Source: Panacagrimonas sp. | GTDB taxonomy: Bacteria; Pseudomonadota; Gammaproteobacteria; Nevskiales; Nevskiaceae | DNA: 64,000 bases | Direction: 5' to 3' | NCBI RefSeq assembly: GCF_020697055.1 | Contig: NZ_JAJFBP010000001.1 | Coordinates: forward strand, 242,551-306,550 | Shown here: in pieces, positions 1-9,466 of the stretch | Position numbering within the stretch: position 1 is the stretch's first letter | How the letters are laid out: each line of letters opens with the position of its first letter | Notes under the pieces: generated by a model | What the model saw: the letters and a program-made list of their open reading frames with translations, nothing else | The model's database searches: none | Told to the model about the DNA's origin: nothing | Translations under genes and position numbers: made by a program

Positions 1-1
1 C

Positions 2-1273
2 TGGTGGTTCTGGGATCCGGTCGAGAACGCCTCGTTCATGCCGTGGCTGGTGGGCACGGCGCTGATCCATTCGCTGGCGGTCACCGAGAAGCGCGGCCTG
101 CTGCAGTCCTGGACGTTGCTGCTGTCGATCATCGCGTTCTCGCTTTCCCTGCTCGGCACGTTCCTGGTGCGCTCGGGCGTGCTGGTGTCGGTGCACGCGT
201 TCGCGACCGACCCGGCGCGCGGCGTGTTCATCCTGGCGTTCCTTGGCGCGGTCGTCGGCGGCGGGCTGACGCTGTACGCGATCCGCGCGCCCCGACTGGT
301 GCGGCAAGGCCAGATGCAGCTCGCGTCGCGCGAGGGACTGTTGCTGTTCAACAACGTGTTCCTGATCGCCGCCGCCGCCGCCGTGCTGCTCGGTACGCTC
401 TATCCGCTGGCGATCGACGCGCTGGGGCTGGGCAAGATCTCGGTCGGCCCCCCGTACTTCAACGCCGTGTTCCTGCCGCTGATGGCGCCGCTGGCGGTGC
501 TGGTCGGATTCGCCGGCACGGCGTCGTGGAAGCGGGCCGACTTCAAGGTCGCGTTCCGGCCGCTGCGCGTGCTGGCCGTCGTGGCGCTGGTCGCCGGCAT
601 CGCGCTGCCCTACCTGACGCAGGGTCGCGGTTCGATCGCCGCGTCGGCCGGCGCCGTGCTGGCCGTCTGGGTGCTGGCGACGTCGGTGCAGGAAGTCTGG
701 CGCCGTGTGCGCGCCAAGCCGACGTGGATCGCAGGCGTCAGGTCCGTGCCGCGTGGCGCCTGGGGCATGACGCTGGCGCACTTCGGCCTGGGTGTGTGGA
801 CGCTCGGGGTCGCGTTCGCCTCCACGTTCAGCGTCGAGAAGGACGTGCGCCTGGGTCCCGGTCAGAGCGCCGACATCGGACGCTACGAATTCCGCTTCGA
901 CGGCGTCACGCACGTCGAGGGCCCGAACTTCAAGTCGGACACCGGCCGTGTCGTGGTCTCGTTCCGCGGCCGCGAGATCGCGCGCCTGGATCCGGAGAAG
1001 CGGCTGTATCCCTCGCAGGGCAGCGTGATGACCGAGGCCGCGGTCGACCACAACCCGCTGCGTGATCTGTACGTGGCGATGGGCGAGCCGATCGATCGCG
1101 GCAACGTCGCCGGCGACTGGGCGCTGCGCCTGTACTACAAGCCGATGATGCGGCTGGTGTGGTTCGGCGGCGTGCTGATGTTCTTCGGCGGCATCCTGGC
1201 CGCGAGCGATCGCCGCTATCGGCTCGCGCGTCGTGCCGAATCCGACATCCCCGTGGGAGCTGCGGCCGCCTGA
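2..1273 (+). CDS. ccmF: Cytochrome c heme lyase subunit CcmF, 5'-truncated by the window edge
   Basis: This is the C-terminal part of the membrane heme lyase of System I cytochrome c maturation, which receives heme from CcmE and attaches it to apocytochrome c in the periplasm. The visible frame opens at base 2 inside the tryptophan-rich WWD signature ([15 protein letters not shown]), the heme-handling loop that defines CcmF. Several hydrophobic segments follow, then a soluble periplasmic stretch and a last membrane helix (about [15 protein letters not shown]). About 423 residues are seen of a protein usually near 650. Its stop overlaps the ccmG start (TGATG), so it is the upstream partner in a ccmFGHI operon. 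The upstream ccm genes lie outside the window. Confidence 0.95.
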   Translation, partial: WWFWDPVENASFMPWLVGTALIHSLAVTEKRGLLQSWTLLLSIIAFSLSLLGTFLVRSGVLVSVHAFATDPARGVFILAFLGAVVGGGLTLYAIRAPRLVRQGQMQLASREGLLLFNNVFLIAAAAAVLLGTLYPLAIDALGLGKISVGPPYFNAVFLPLMAPLAVLVGFAGTASWKRADFKVAFRPLRVLAVVALVAGIALPYLTQGRGSIAASAGAVLAVWVLATSVQEVWRRVRAKPTWIAGVRSVPRGAWGMTLAHFGLGVWTLGVAFASTFSVEKDVRLGPGQSADIGRYEFRFDGVTHVEGPNFKSDTGRVVVSFRGREIARLDPEKRLYPSQGSVMTEAAVDHNPLRDLYVAMGEPIDRGNVAGDWALRLYYKPMMRLVWFGGVLMFFGGILAASDRRYRLARRAESDIPVGAAAA

Positions 1274-1797
1274 TGCGTTACGCGATTCCCGTTGTCGTCC
1301 TGGTGGCGATGCTGGTGCTGCTCGGCATCGGTCTGAAGCTCGATCCGCGCGAGGTGCCGAGTCCGCTGATCGGCAAGCCCGCGCCGGCGTTCGAACTGCC
1401 GCTGCTCGGCGCCGATCCGGAGGCGCCCAAGCTCTCGGTGGCCTCGCTGACGGGCCGGCCGGTGCTGGTGAACTTCTTCGCCAGCTGGTGCGCGGGATGT
1501 CGCGTGGAGCATCCGCTGCTGATGGAACTGTCGAAGCAGGGCGTCGAGATCGTCGGCATCGACTACAAGGACGCACCCGAGGACGCGCGGGCGTGGCTCG
1601 CGCGGCACGGCAATCCGTATCGGCAGGTCGCGCTCGATCGCGTTGGCCAGGCCGGGCTCGACTGGGGCGTCTACGGCGTCCCGGAGACCTACGTGCTCGG
1701 CGCCGACGGCCGCGTCCTGTTCAAGCAGATCGGACCAGTGACGCCGCAGGCCTGGGAGCGCGACATCCGTCCGCTGCTGGCGGGAGCCGCGCGATGA
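1273..1797 (+). CDS. ccmG: Thiol:disulfide interchange protein CcmG (DsbE)
   Basis: A membrane-anchored periplasmic thioredoxin-like protein that reduces the CXXCH thiols of apocytochrome c (or CcmH) before heme attachment. The 174-residue product has an N-terminal hydrophobic anchor (about residues 4-20), then a thioredoxin fold with the redox motif WCAGC (Cys73, Cys76) and the cis-proline loop VPET near residue 136. The intervening pair Ala-Gly differs from the Pro-Thr often seen in CcmG. The ATG overlaps the ccmF stop by one base and is preferred over in-frame upstream codons, which would lie inside ccmF. The end overlaps ccmH by ATGA. Confidence 0.95.
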   Translation: MRYAIPVVVLVAMLVLLGIGLKLDPREVPSPLIGKPAPAFELPLLGADPEAPKLSVASLTGRPVLVNFFASWCAGCRVEHPLLMELSKQGVEIVGIDYKDAPEDARAWLARHGNPYRQVALDRVGQAGLDWGVYGVPETYVLGADGRVLFKQIGPVTPQAWERDIRPLLAGAAR

Positions 1798-2252
1798 AGC
1801 CGCGCCCGATCGTCGCGCTGCTGCTCGCGGCGTTCGTCGGCATCGCAGCGGCGCTGACGCCGATGGAAGGCACGCTCACGCCCGAGCAGGACGCGCGCTA
1901 TCGCGTACTGATCCACGAGCTGCGCTGCCTGGTCTGCCAGAACCAGACCATCGCCGACTCCAACGCCGATCTCGCCTCCGACCTGCGCAAGCAGGTCCAC
2001 GACCGCATCGCTGCCGGCGAATCCGACGACGACATCCGCCGCTACGTGACCGATCGCTACGGCGACTTCGTGCTGTACAAGCCGCCGCTCACCGCGCGCA
2101 CCGCCGCGCTCTGGATCGCTCCGTTCCTGCTCGCGCTGCTCGGCATCGGGCTGGTACTGCGGCTGCTTCGCCGCAACCGGAGCGCGCCCGCGGCGGCGAC
2201 GCCGGTGGACGCGCAGCGGCTGCGCCAGCTGCTCGACGAAAAGGATCCGTGA
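1794..2252 (+). CDS. ccmH: Cytochrome c-type biogenesis protein CcmH
   Basis: The apocytochrome thiol-reductase or chaperone subunit of System I. The 152-residue protein has a cleavable N-terminal signal (about residues 5-21), the family motif LRCLVCQNQTIADS with its CXXC pair (Cys45, Cys48), a short helical domain and one C-terminal membrane helix (about residues 103-122). This is the short CcmH form: the TPR domain that is fused to CcmH in E. coli is here the separate next gene. It starts on the ATGA shared with ccmG and ends on a TGATG junction with ccmI, so translational coupling is likely along the operon. Confidence 0.95.
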   Translation: MKPRPIVALLLAAFVGIAAALTPMEGTLTPEQDARYRVLIHELRCLVCQNQTIADSNADLASDLRKQVHDRIAAGESDDDIRRYVTDRYGDFVLYKPPLTARTAALWIAPFLLALLGIGLVLRLLRRNRSAPAAATPVDAQRLRQLLDEKDP

Positions 2253-3463
2253 TGGGCCTGGCCTTGATGGTGCTGCTCACGGTGGCGGCGAGCGCCTGGC
2301 TGACGCGTCCGCTGTGGCGCGGGCACGTCGATCGCGGCCAGCGACGGCGCGCCGCCAACGTGGCGGCCTACCGCCAGCGCCTGGCCGAGATCCAGGCCGA
2401 CAACGACGCGGGGCTGCTCGATGCCGACACGGCGGCGAGCCTGCGCGGCGAGCTCGACGCGCGTCTGCTGCGCGATGCCGAGGGCGACGAAGCGGTCGGC
2501 GGTTCGACGTCGCGACGCAGCGGCGCGCTGGCGGCGGCGCTGGCGGCCGTGGTGCTCGCGGTGGCCGCAGGCGGCTATTTCGAATCGGGCTCGTGGAAGA
2601 CCCAGCAGCGGATCGCGGGCGCTCCTTCGGCGGACGGCGACGGACAGTCGGTCGAGGAAATGGTCGGACGCCTGGCGCAACGGCTCGAACAGAATCCCGA
2701 CGATCCGCAGGGCTGGGCGCTGCTCGGGCGTTCGTACTTCGTGATGCAGCGCTACGCCGAAGCCGCGCAGGCCTACGGTCGCGCCAACACGCTCACGGCG
2801 CAGCGCGAACCGCAGCTGCTGGTCGGCGAGGGCGAGGCGCTGGGGCTGTCGCAGGATCGCGATCTGCGCGGACGTCCGCGCGAACTGTTCGACGCGGCGC
2901 TGGCGATCGCGCCCGACGACGGCAAGGCCCTGTGGTACGCGGGTCTGGCCGCCGCGCAGGCGGGCGAGCCGCAGATCGCGAAAACGCACTGGCAGGCGCT
3001 GGCCCGGCAGGAGCTCCCGCCGGACCTGCGTGCCGTGCTCGACGAGCGCCTGCGCGAGCTTGGCGCGGAGCCTGCCGCCGCGGCGCCGGCGCTTGCGTCC
3101 GCCCAGACGGACGCCCCGGTGCTGCGCGTTGCGGTGAGCCTGTCGCCGACGCTGCGCGAGCAGGTGCCCGCCGACGCAACGCTGTACGTGTTCGCCAAGG
3201 CCGCGGCCGGACCGCCGATGCCGCTGGCGGTATTCCGGGGATCGGCGCGGGATCTGCCGCGCGAGGTGAGTCTCGACGACAGCATGGCGATGAGCCCGGC
3301 GGCGAAGCTTTCGCAGTTCGATCGCTGGACGGTGACCGCGCGCGTGACCCGCTCCGGGCAGCCGCAAGCGGCCAGCGGCGACCTGCAGGGCAGCCTGACC
3401 GTGGCGCGAGGGGAGCTCGGCGAATCGGCTCTGGCGTTGGTGATCGGGGAGGTCGTACCGTGA
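2252..3463 (+). CDS. ccmI: Cytochrome c biogenesis protein CcmI (TPR domain)
   Basis: CcmI/CycH-type apocytochrome c chaperone. The N-terminus carries a membrane helix (MGLALMVLLTVAASAWL) and a cytoplasmic charged coiled loop. A second membrane helix near residues 90-110 (LAAALAAVVLAVAAGGY) is followed by tetratricopeptide repeats in the periplasm (for example GWALLGRSYFVMQRYAEAAQAY). The last third is a beta-rich domain typical of long CcmI proteins. The ATG at 2252 overlaps the ccmH stop; a GTG one codon upstream is also possible. It closes the ccm operon, with the next gene beginning 25 bases later. Confidence 0.9.
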   Translation: MGLALMVLLTVAASAWLTRPLWRGHVDRGQRRRAANVAAYRQRLAEIQADNDAGLLDADTAASLRGELDARLLRDAEGDEAVGGSTSRRSGALAAALAAVVLAVAAGGYFESGSWKTQQRIAGAPSADGDGQSVEEMVGRLAQRLEQNPDDPQGWALLGRSYFVMQRYAEAAQAYGRANTLTAQREPQLLVGEGEALGLSQDRDLRGRPRELFDAALAIAPDDGKALWYAGLAAAQAGEPQIAKTHWQALARQELPPDLRAVLDERLRELGAEPAAAAPALASAQTDAPVLRVAVSLSPTLREQVPADATLYVFAKAAAGPPMPLAVFRGSARDLPREVSLDDSMAMSPAAKLSQFDRWTVTARVTRSGQPQAASGDLQGSLTVARGELGESALALVIGEVVP

Positions 3464-3488
3464 CTCGCTCCCTTTCGTCACTCGCACC

Positions 3489-4346
3489 ATGACCGACACC
3501 CTGATGCAGATGCCCGGCGCCGGCGGCCTCTACGCCCGCGCGCTCGGAACCGCGCGCCGCAAGCCTGGCAAGAACATCCGCATTCCGCGCATGGAGGTGA
3601 AGGTCCCGGCGGTGCAGGCCGATCCGCGCCGGCTGAGTGCCTATCGCGAGATCTGCGGATTCGAGCTTGCGCCCGAGCGGCTGCCGATCACGTTCCCGCA
3701 GGTGCAGGCGGCACCGCTGCACATGTGGCTGATGCTGCGCCCGGAGTTTCCGATCCCGCTGATGGGCATCGTGCACGTGCGCAACGTGTTCGAGGCGCTC
3801 AAGCCCATGCCGGCCGAAAGCGCCTACGACGTGCGCGCCGCGCTGACCGAAGGCCGCCGTACACACCAGGGCTACGAGTTCGACCTGCTGACCGAATACA
3901 CCGATGCGGCCGGCGAGATCGTCTATCGCTCGCTGATGACGCCGCTGTACCGGATGAAGACCGAAGGAGGCCCGGTGCGCGCCAAGCCGGCCGCGCCGGC
4001 CCCGGCCTTGGCCGAGTACCGCAGCTTCGACGTGCCGGCGGACATTGGTCGGCGCTATGCGCCGATCGGCGGCGACTTCAATCCGATCCATCTGTTCGCG
4101 CTCACCGCCAAGGCGTTCGGCTTTCCGCGCGCGATCGCCCATGGCATGTGGTCGCTCGCGCGCGCCGCGGCGCTGATCGAGATCGCTCGCGGTGCGCCGG
4201 CGCGGTCCCTGAGCGTGCAGTTCCGACAGCCGTTGCTGCTGCCGGGCCGGGTCGCCCTGAAGTTCGGCGAAGGCGAGGGCGGATCGGAATTCGCGCTGCT
4301 CGCGCGCAGCTCGGAGAAAGTGCATTTCTCGGGCCGTCTGGCCTGA
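3489..4346 (+). CDS. MaoC-family (hot-dog fold) dehydratase-like protein
   Basis: A 285-residue protein resembling MaoC-type enoyl-CoA hydratases, which act on (R)-3-hydroxyacyl thioesters in the cytoplasm. The C-terminal half holds the hydratase-2 motif: GGDFNPIHL supplies the Asp and His catalytic pair, followed by a helix ending in AHGMW. The N-terminal half looks like a second, degenerate hot-dog unit, as in double hot-dog MaoC proteins. It sits 25 bases behind ccmI but has no functional link to cytochrome maturation, so it may be read through from that operon. The exact substrate cannot be told; a role in fatty acid or polyhydroxyalkanoate metabolism is inference. Confidence 0.8.
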   Translation: MTDTLMQMPGAGGLYARALGTARRKPGKNIRIPRMEVKVPAVQADPRRLSAYREICGFELAPERLPITFPQVQAAPLHMWLMLRPEFPIPLMGIVHVRNVFEALKPMPAESAYDVRAALTEGRRTHQGYEFDLLTEYTDAAGEIVYRSLMTPLYRMKTEGGPVRAKPAAPAPALAEYRSFDVPADIGRRYAPIGGDFNPIHLFALTAKAFGFPRAIAHGMWSLARAAALIEIARGAPARSLSVQFRQPLLLPGRVALKFGEGEGGSEFALLARSSEKVHFSGRLA

Positions 4347-4406
4347 GATCCTCGATCAACTGACCGCGGTCCCGGCCGGGGCCATCCTGCCGGGATCGGC
4401 AGCAGC

Positions 4407-4428
4407 GATAGTACATTGATGTACTATC
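4407..4428. promoter_or_regulatory. Perfect palindrome, probable MarR operator
   Basis: GATAGTACAT and ATGTACTATC form a perfect inverted repeat with 10-bp arms and a 2-base spacer (TG), 14 bases upstream of the marR start at 4443. It is AT-rich in a GC-rich background, as regulator sites often are. MarR proteins bind such palindromes and usually repress their own operon, so this is the likely autoregulatory operator for marR and the RND genes behind it. Binding is inferred from position and symmetry. Confidence 0.75.
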
Positions 4429-4442
4429 CGCGTCGCACCGCC

Positions 4443-4970
4443 ATGAAAACCAACGACCGCCTGCTTGCGATCGATTCCAGCGCCCAGCGCTGGAGCGAGA
4501 ACGTCCCCGGCATGCCGCAGGTCGACGTCACGCTGATGCGGCTGATGCGCGTCGCGAGCCAGGGCATCACGGCCTGCTTCGATCCGATCCTGCGAACGGC
4601 GGGGCTCACCGAAAGCTCGTTCCACACGCTCGTGGTCGTCGTCGGCAGCGGATCGCGGGGCACCACGCCGACCGCGCTGTGCGAACAGGTGGGGCAGAAC
4701 CGCGCGAACATGACGCGCATCCTCGACCTGCTGCTGTCCGAGAACCTGGTCCGCGTCGGCGTCCACGAACGCGATGCGCGGCGCAAGCGCGTGTCCGTCA
4801 CGGCCGCGGGGCGCAGGCTGATCAAGGCCTACGCGGCCCGTTTCGCGCCGATCGTCGAAGAGGTGTTTCGTCGACTCGACGCCAAGGACAAGCGCGAGTT
4901 CGAGCGCCTGTTGCGCACCGTCATCTCCTCGATGGACGCGGCCGAACGCGTCGTGGGGCGCACGGCGTGA
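4443..4970 (+). CDS. MarR-family transcriptional regulator
   Basis: A 175-residue winged-helix regulator of the MarR type. The DNA-binding part runs roughly from residue 65 to 130 (PTALCEQVGQNRANMTRILD as the recognition region, then a wing with DARRKRVSVTAAG). The flanking helices form the dimer. The ATG at 4443 is chosen because an in-frame start 27 bases upstream (4416) would lie inside the palindrome at 4407-4428. The stop overlaps the GTG of the next gene (GTGA), so it is the first gene of an efflux operon and probably represses it until a small-molecule ligand binds. The ligand is unknown. Confidence 0.9.
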   Translation: MKTNDRLLAIDSSAQRWSENVPGMPQVDVTLMRLMRVASQGITACFDPILRTAGLTESSFHTLVVVVGSGSRGTTPTALCEQVGQNRANMTRILDLLLSENLVRVGVHERDARRKRVSVTAAGRRLIKAYAARFAPIVEEVFRRLDAKDKREFERLLRTVISSMDAAERVVGRTA

Positions 4971-6040
4971 GCGACCGGCGCCGCCGCGGGGCGTGCGTCG
5001 GCGCCGTGATGACGCTGTTGCTGGCGGCGTGCGGAAGCGATCCCGAACCGCATGCGGCGCCGGCCACCCGGGAGTTCGAGGCCGCCATCGCGGTGGTCGA
5101 GCTGCGCGAGGTTCCCGTGCTCTATACGACGACGGGAACCGTCGTCTCCGACGAGCGGGTCGAGATCAGTTCGCGCACCGCCGCGTACGTGCGCACGATC
5201 GATGTACGCGAAGGCGAGCGCGTGCAGCGCGGGCAGCTTCTGGCGACCCTCGACAGCAAGGACATCGAAGCCGGCGTGCTGATGGCCAGGGCCGAGCGCG
5301 ACAAGGCGCTCGCCGCCGACACCGACGCGCAACGCGACCTCGAGGACAGCGAAAAGCTGCTGTCGCGCGGCATGGTGGCGCAGGCGCACCAGCGCAAGGC
5401 GGCGCTCCAGCGCCAGTCCGCGCGCGAAACGCTGCAGATCGCCGAGGCCGCGCTGGTCCGCGCGCAATCGGAGCGCCAATACACGCGCATCGTCAGTCCG
5501 GTGGCCGGCATGGTGGTCGCGCGCCACCAGCGCAGCGGCGACCTGGCGTCGCCCGGAACGCCGCTGGTCACGGTCGAGTCCGACACCGCGCTGCTGTTCG
5601 AGACGCACGCGGTCGAGCAGCGGGTGACGCGGATCGGCATCGGCGATCCGGTGCGGCTCACCATCGATGCGCTCGGCGCGCCGCTGCAAGGCGAAGTCCT
5701 GCGCCTGGTGTCGTCCGGCGACCCGGTGACGCGCGGCTTCCAGGTCAAGGTCTCGATTCCCCCGACGCCGGGGCTGCTTCCGGGAATGTTCGGGCGCGCT
5801 CAGTTCGCGACCGGCTCGCGCAAGGTGGTCGTGGTTCCGACGGCGGCGCTGGTCGATCGCGGTGGGCTGACCGGCGTCTACGTGGTCGACGCCGAAGGCC
5901 TGATCCGCTTTCGGTGGTTGCGCACCGAGCACAGCGCCGACCAGGGGGTGATCGCGCTCGCCGGGCTCGAGCCGGGTGAACGCATCGTCGCGATGCCGAA
6001 TTCGAAGATGCGCGAAGGGGACCGGATCGTCACGCGATGA
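4967..6040 (+). CDS. RND efflux periplasmic adaptor (membrane fusion) lipoprotein
   Basis: The membrane-fusion subunit that links an inner-membrane RND pump to an outer-membrane channel. The 357-residue product starts at GTG 4967, overlapping the marR stop, and has a basic N-terminus and a lipobox LLLAAC that would make Cys22 the lipid-modified residue. Then come a lipoyl-like half (GERVQRGQLLATLD), an alpha-helical hairpin of about residues 105-155, the second lipoyl half (SPVAGMVVARHQRSGDLASP) and beta-barrel domains. It ends four bases inside the pump gene (ATGA). No TolC-type channel gene is adjacent, so the outer-membrane partner must be elsewhere. Confidence 0.92.
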   Translation: MSDRRRRGACVGAVMTLLLAACGSDPEPHAAPATREFEAAIAVVELREVPVLYTTTGTVVSDERVEISSRTAAYVRTIDVREGERVQRGQLLATLDSKDIEAGVLMARAERDKALAADTDAQRDLEDSEKLLSRGMVAQAHQRKAALQRQSARETLQIAEAALVRAQSERQYTRIVSPVAGMVVARHQRSGDLASPGTPLVTVESDTALLFETHAVEQRVTRIGIGDPVRLTIDALGAPLQGEVLRLVSSGDPVTRGFQVKVSIPPTPGLLPGMFGRAQFATGSRKVVVVPTAALVDRGGLTGVYVVDAEGLIRFRWLRTEHSADQGVIALAGLEPGERIVAMPNSKMREGDRIVTR

Positions 6041-9000
6041 CGGAGCCTCGACTCAATTCAGCGGGCCTGATCGCGCGCACGTTCGTCGACTCCAAGCTCA
6101 CGCCGATGATCGTGCTCGCGATCCTGCTGCTGGCGCTGTTCGCGGCGCTGAACACGCCGCGCGAGGAAAACCCGCAGATCCTGGTGCCCGGTGCGGTGGT
6201 GACGTTCGATTTCCCAGGTGCGACGTCGACCGAGGTCGAGCGCCTGATCGTGGCGCCGATGGAAGGGCGGCTGCGCGAGATCGAGGGCATCGAGCACAGC
6301 TTCGCGGTCGCATCCCCGGGACAGGGCCAGATCCAGCTGCAGTTCGTGGTCGGCACCGACCAGGATGCCGCGATCAGCCGCGTACGGCAGAAGGTCGAGG
6401 AGGGACGTCACCTGCTGCCACGCGAGGCGGCCGAACCGCGCATCCGCCAGCTCGACACCGACGACATCGCGATCGTGACGGTCACGCTGGCGTCGCACGT
6501 CTACGACGATCACGCGCTGCGCCGGTTGGCCGAGCGCATGGCCGAGCGGCTGAACACGATCGAGGAGGTGTCGGTCACGCAGGTTCACGGCGGGCGTGAT
6601 CGCGAGATCCGCGTGAACCTGGATCCGGCGCGCCTGCAGGCGTTCGGCGTCACGATGAACGAGGGCATCGCGATGGTCGCGGCGAGCAACGTCTCGGCCG
6701 TCGTCGGCAATCTGGTCGGCGACGGCGAGCGTCGCAGCGTCTATCTGAAGGGGCGGCTGACGTCGCTCGAACAGATCCGGCGCCTGCCGGTCAGCGCGCA
6801 GCGGGGTCAGCTGATCTACCTCGAGGACGTCGGCGAGGTCGTCGACGGGCCGGTCCCGGAACGGGATCACGTCACGCGCCTGGCGTTCGGCCCGGGCGAC
6901 CCGCGCTATTCGCAGGAGGGCATCGCCGGCGAGATGGCGGCGGTGACCGTGTCGGCCGCCAAGAAGCCGCACACCAACTCGGTGCGCGTCAGCCGCGACA
7001 TCCTGTCGATGGTGGAGAAGATGAAGCAGCAGTTCGTGCCCGCCGGCGTGGTGGTGGTGACCACGCGCGACGACGGCAGGATCGCCGACTACACGGTCAA
7101 CTCGCTGATCTTCGAACTGGCGATCGCGGTCGTCGCGGTGATGCTGGTGCTGATCCCTTTTCTCGGGCTGCGGCAGGCCATGATCGTGTGCCTCGCGGTG
7201 CCCCTGGTGCTCGGGCTCACGCTGGCCATCGACATGTTCACCGGCTTCACGATCAACCGCATTTCGCTGTTTGCGCTGATCATGTCGCTGGGCATGCTGG
7301 TGGACGATGCGATCGTGGTGATGGAGAACATCCATCGCCACTACGAGCAGGGCACGAACGACCGCCTGCGCTCTGCGGTGATCGCGACGCACGAGATCGG
7401 CACGCCGACGACGTTGGCGACGATCACGATCGTGCTGGCGTTCGCCTCGCTGAGCCAGCTCAGCGGCATGAACGGGGCGTTCTTCAAGTCGGTGAGCGTC
7501 AACGTGTCGATCGCCGTCGGCCTCTCCCTGCTGCTGGCGTTCGTGGTCGTGCCCTGGGCAAGCCGGCGCTGGCTGCCGCAGTCGCGCGCGGCGCCGGCGC
7601 ACGGCGCGACCGGGCAGGGCCGGCTGCAGCAGTTCTACATCCGCGTGGTCACGCCGTTGCTGGACCATTCGCATCTGCGCCGGCGCCTGTTCGTGGCGGT
7701 GGCGGTCGCGATGGTCGCGTCGTTGATGATGCCGGCGTGGCAGTTCATCCGGCCCTCGGGCGTCACCGGCCCGATCTCCTGGGGCGGCGTGGGCATCGGG
7801 ATCATGCCGGTGGAGAACCACAACACGTTCAGCGCGACGCTCGACATGCCCGAATCGACCCCGATCGAGGTCACCGACCGCGTCGCGCGCGAATTCGGCA
7901 GCCTGGTCGGCCGACACCCGATGGTCACGAACTACCTGACCTACGTCGGCATGCCGGCGGTCCTGGACTTCTCGGGCCAGGTCTCCGGCGCCGGTTCGCG
8001 CAGCGGGCCGCACCAGGCCGAGGTCCGCGTCAACCTGGTGGACAAGTCCACGCGCAAGACCGGGTCGCGCGCCGTGCTGGACGAACTGCGCGTCGCGGCG
8101 GCGCCATTGCGTGCGCGCTATCCGGAGCTGGAGCTGCGTTTCTTCGAGCCGCCGCCGGGGCCGCCCACCGTCGCGATCGTGCTGGCCAACATCCATGGGC
8201 CCGATCCCGAGGTGCTGCGCACGATCGCGGCGCGCGTGCGCAAGCAGTTCGAGGCCACGTACGGGGTGGTCGACGTCTACGACAGCGAAGTCGCGGACAC
8301 CGAGCAGCTCGACATCGTCGTCGACAAGGAAAAGGCCGTGCTGTCGGGCGTCACCACGGCGGACATCGAGCAGACCGTGCGGGCGTTGATGGAGGGCGTG
8401 GTGGTGGCCGAGGTGCAGATCCCGGGCGAGAAGAACCCGGTACCGCTGCGCATCCGGGTGCCGCGCGAACTGGAAGTCGATCCGGCGCTGCTCGATCGCA
8501 CGCTGGTGCGCAACCACAACGGCGATCCGGTGCCGGTGTCGGAGCTCACGCAGCTGGTCAGGACGCGCGTGGACCGGCCGTTGCTGCGCAAGGACAACGA
8601 ACCGGTGAGCTACGTCGGCGCGAACGTCCTGGAGGTGTCGGCCCCGGTCAACGCGATCGTGGGCATCGACCGCGTGCTCGACGGACTCCAGATCGAAGGC
8701 GAGACGCTGACGACAGGCAATCTGACGCTCGAGCCGCAGACGCCGAGCTCGGTGGACGGCTACCAGCTGCTGTGGGATGGCGAGATCCGCGTCACGCTGG
8801 ACATCCTGCGCGACATGAGCGCGATCCTGGGCGTCGTGGTCGTGCTGATCTACCTGGTGCTGGTGGCCAACTACCGGTCCTTCAGCCTGCCACTGGTGGG
8901 GATGACGGCGATCCCGCTGGGCATGATCGGGGTGTTCCCCGGCCATTGGCTGGTCGGGATCAAGTTCAGCATGTCCTCGATGATCGGGGTGGTCGCGCTG

Positions 9001-9336
9001 GCCGGCCTGGTCGTGCGCAATTCGCTGCTGATCATCGATTTCATCCACGACCATCAGCGCGCGGGGCACCCCTTGCGCGACGCGGTACAGCTCGCCGGCG
9101 CGGTGCGCCTGCGACCGATCCTGCTGACCTCGGCGGCGATGATCCTGGGCGTGATGGTGCTGTTCCGCGATCCGCTGTTCATCGGGCTCGCGACGTCGCT
9201 GCTGTTCGGCACCATCGCCTCGACGCTGCTGACGCTGCTGGTGCTGCCGCCGCTGTACTACCGGTTGGCCCGGTCGCGCCCCGAATGGGTGCAGAGTCGG
9301 GCCGGCGCGGCGACGCAGGAGCCGGTACCGGTCTAA
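6037..9336 (+). CDS. RND efflux transporter permease (AcrB/HAE superfamily)
   Basis: A 1099-residue proton-driven exporter of the resistance-nodulation-division family. The typical pattern is visible: one N-terminal helix, a large periplasmic domain, a helix bundle around residues 350-520, a second periplasmic domain, and a C-terminal bundle from about residue 930. The proton-relay aspartates are Asp423-Asp424 in the fourth helix motif GMLVDDAIVVMENI. At the position of the relay lysine of AcrB helix 10 this protein has Arg994 (GLVVRNSLL), a variant found in other RND subfamilies. Together with the adaptor and marR it forms a regulated export system. The substrate (drug, solvent or metabolite) cannot be read from sequence. 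Confidence 0.93.
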   Translation: MTEPRLNSAGLIARTFVDSKLTPMIVLAILLLALFAALNTPREENPQILVPGAVVTFDFPGATSTEVERLIVAPMEGRLREIEGIEHSFAVASPGQGQIQLQFVVGTDQDAAISRVRQKVEEGRHLLPREAAEPRIRQLDTDDIAIVTVTLASHVYDDHALRRLAERMAERLNTIEEVSVTQVHGGRDREIRVNLDPARLQAFGVTMNEGIAMVAASNVSAVVGNLVGDGERRSVYLKGRLTSLEQIRRLPVSAQRGQLIYLEDVGEVVDGPVPERDHVTRLAFGPGDPRYSQEGIAGEMAAVTVSAAKKPHTNSVRVSRDILSMVEKMKQQFVPAGVVVVTTRDDGRIADYTVNSLIFELAIAVVAVMLVLIPFLGLRQAMIVCLAVPLVLGLTLAIDMFTGFTINRISLFALIMSLGMLVDDAIVVMENIHRHYEQGTNDRLRSAVIATHEIGTPTTLATITIVLAFASLSQLSGMNGAFFKSVSVNVSIAVGLSLLLAFVVVPWASRRWLPQSRAAPAHGATGQGRLQQFYIRVVTPLLDHSHLRRRLFVAVAVAMVASLMMPAWQFIRPSGVTGPISWGGVGIGIMPVENHNTFSATLDMPESTPIEVTDRVAREFGSLVGRHPMVTNYLTYVGMPAVLDFSGQVSGAGSRSGPHQAEVRVNLVDKSTRKTGSRAVLDELRVAAAPLRARYPELELRFFEPPPGPPTVAIVLANIHGPDPEVLRTIAARVRKQFEATYGVVDVYDSEVADTEQLDIVVDKEKAVLSGVTTADIEQTVRALMEGVVVAEVQIPGEKNPVPLRIRVPRELEVDPALLDRTLVRNHNGDPVPVSELTQLVRTRVDRPLLRKDNEPVSYVGANVLEVSAPVNAIVGIDRVLDGLQIEGETLTTGNLTLEPQTPSSVDGYQLLWDGEIRVTLDILRDMSAILGVVVVLIYLVLVANYRSFSLPLVGMTAIPLGMIGVFPGHWLVGIKFSMSSMIGVVALAGLVVRNSLLIIDFIHDHQRAGHPLRDAVQLAGAVRLRPILLTSAAMILGVMVLFRDPLFIGLATSLLFGTIASTLLTLLVLPPLYYRLARSRPEWVQSRAGAATQEPVPV

Positions 9337-9466
9337 GGGTCGACTCCGGAGTCCGCTGCAATTGTTCGGATAATCCGTAGACTATGGCCCCCCGCTGGCT
9401 ACCCGACCGTCGCGAGGCACGGGTCGTCCAGTTCGATCGAGACCCCATCCTCAGGACGTCCACCGC

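Noticed and set aside
4416..4442. Earlier in-frame start for the MarR protein
   Set aside because: It would place coding sequence inside a perfect palindrome, and the family N-terminus fits the start at 4443.
9001..9039. Arg994 in place of the relay lysine of the RND pump as a loss-of-function sign
   Set aside because: Arginine at this place is found in other RND subfamilies and the aspartate pair is intact, so the pump is likely functional.
6058..9069. An open frame of about 1000 codons antisense to the RND pump gene
   Set aside because: Same high-GC shadow effect; His/Arg/Asp-rich low-complexity translation and no ribosome binding site.
9342..9353. 12-bp palindrome GACTCCGGAGTC upstream of galU as an operator
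   Set aside because: No regulator gene is adjacent, there are no good promoter boxes around it, and palindromes of this length in GC-rich DNA can arise by chance.
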